Below are positions 63,669-64,000 of a stretch of 64,000 nt of DNA, in pieces. The first letter of the stretch is position 1. Every line of letters begins with the position of its first letter. This stretch comes from an uncultured Myxococcales bacterium (lineage in GTDB: Bacteria; Myxococcota_A; UBA9042; DTJE01), in the NCBI GenBank assembly GCA_903857665.1, contig CAIOFV010000065.1, positions 25,951 to 89,950 of the forward strand, written 5' to 3'. Under the pieces are notes generated by a model. The model was not told where the DNA came from. It saw only the letters and a program-made list of their open reading frames with translations, and ran no database searches. The translations under genes and the position numbers were made by a program.

Positions 63669-64000
63669 CACGACGCCTCCTGCGGGCGTTCCAGCACCCT
63701 CAAGTGCGCCGCGCGCGAGCGGCGATTGCGACGCTGCTCCTCGGCGGACGGCGACAGGGGCTTCCGGTGGGGCAGCACGAACTCCTTCGACGCGGCCAGC
63801 GTCCGGAACGCCTGCTTGACGCGCCGATCCTCGCCGCTGTGGAAGGAGATCACGGCCACCCGGCCACCCGGGGCCAGCAACGCTGGAATGGCGGCGAGGA
63901 AGGTGTCCAGGCGCTCGAACTCCCGGTTCACCAGGATGCGGAGCGCCTGGGCGGGCAGCACCGGGCTGGGCATCTTCCGGACGTTCTGCCCCAGGACCTC
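63668..64000 (-). CDS. rsmH: RsmH 16S rRNA methyltransferase, C-terminal part
   Basis: The gene runs off the right edge of the window, so only about 110 C-terminal residues are seen. [21 protein letters not shown] and [22 protein letters not shown] are strong RsmH (MraW) blocks, and [15 protein letters not shown] is the usual end. RsmH methylates N4 of C1402 in 16S rRNA. As in many bacteria it is at the head of the dcw cluster, followed by ftsL with one shared base. Confidence 0.95.
   Translation of the reverse strand, partial: EVLGQNVRKMPSPVLPAQALRILVNREFERLDTFLAAIPALLAPGGRVAVISFHSGEDRRVKQAFRTLAASKEFVLPHRKPLSPSAEEQRRNRRSRAAHLRVLERPQEAS

Overview
The window is very GC-rich and almost fully coding. 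It looks like a chromosomal segment from a Myxococcota or related former deltaproteobacterium. The reasons are: a GH123/DUF4091 protein ending in a MYXO-CTERM-like tail (GGC, one membrane span, RRR); many large Cys-rich lipoproteins with Asp/Pro-rich linkers and MopE-type CDGxDNNCDG repeats; and two retraction-type pilus ATPases. The taxonomy is inferred from gene content only; no rRNA or tRNA gene is visible.

Layout. 0-3.5 kb: end of an MBL-fold hydrolase, an OPT transporter and a PfkB kinase, followed by two 73-bp REP-like hairpin repeats. 3.7-15.3 kb: a cell-surface region with four secreted Cys-rich or ASH lipoproteins, an operon of two PilT-like ATPases (one with an N-terminal HEAT-like domain), and a pair of paralogous outer-membrane barrel proteins. 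15.6-17.8 kb: nifU-nifS. 17.9-32.9 kb: a tandem CaiB-type CoA transferase, a lipoprotein with two Kunitz-like repeats, a lipase, a membrane M28 peptidase with a histone-H1-like tail, GH123, a thioesterase, an SrkA-type kinase (probably leaderless), an RlmL-like methyltransferase, YaiI, rubrerythrin and another Cys-rich lipoprotein. 33.0-41.9 kb: a tight operon of split transketolase, two SCP2-like proteins and an aminotransferase, then a carbamoyltransferase fused to SxtJ with a DUF5989 partner, and a divergent PLP decarboxylase.

41.9-47.5 kb: a compact integrative element of about 5.55 kb inserted in the 3' end of yjbQ. It carries a tyrosine recombinase, a Xis-like protein, arm-site repeats at both ends, small DNA-binding proteins, a short membrane peptide, and a 738-residue protein that runs from CHC2/Toprim primase and helicase-like sequence straight into sigma-70 regions 2 and 4. 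The element supplies a replacement 3' end, so yjbQ stays intact, and the host's own 3' end remains as a relic at the left junction.

48.0-50.8 kb: a 911-residue MopE/propeller-like lipoprotein. 50.8-64.0 kb: the division and cell-wall (dcw) cluster on the minus strand, in transcription order rsmH (partial), ftsL, a TPR lipoprotein, ftsI, murE, murF, mraY, ftsW, murG, ftsQ, ftsA, ftsZ. Most neighbours overlap by 1-4 bases. murD, murC, murB and ddl are absent from their usual places.
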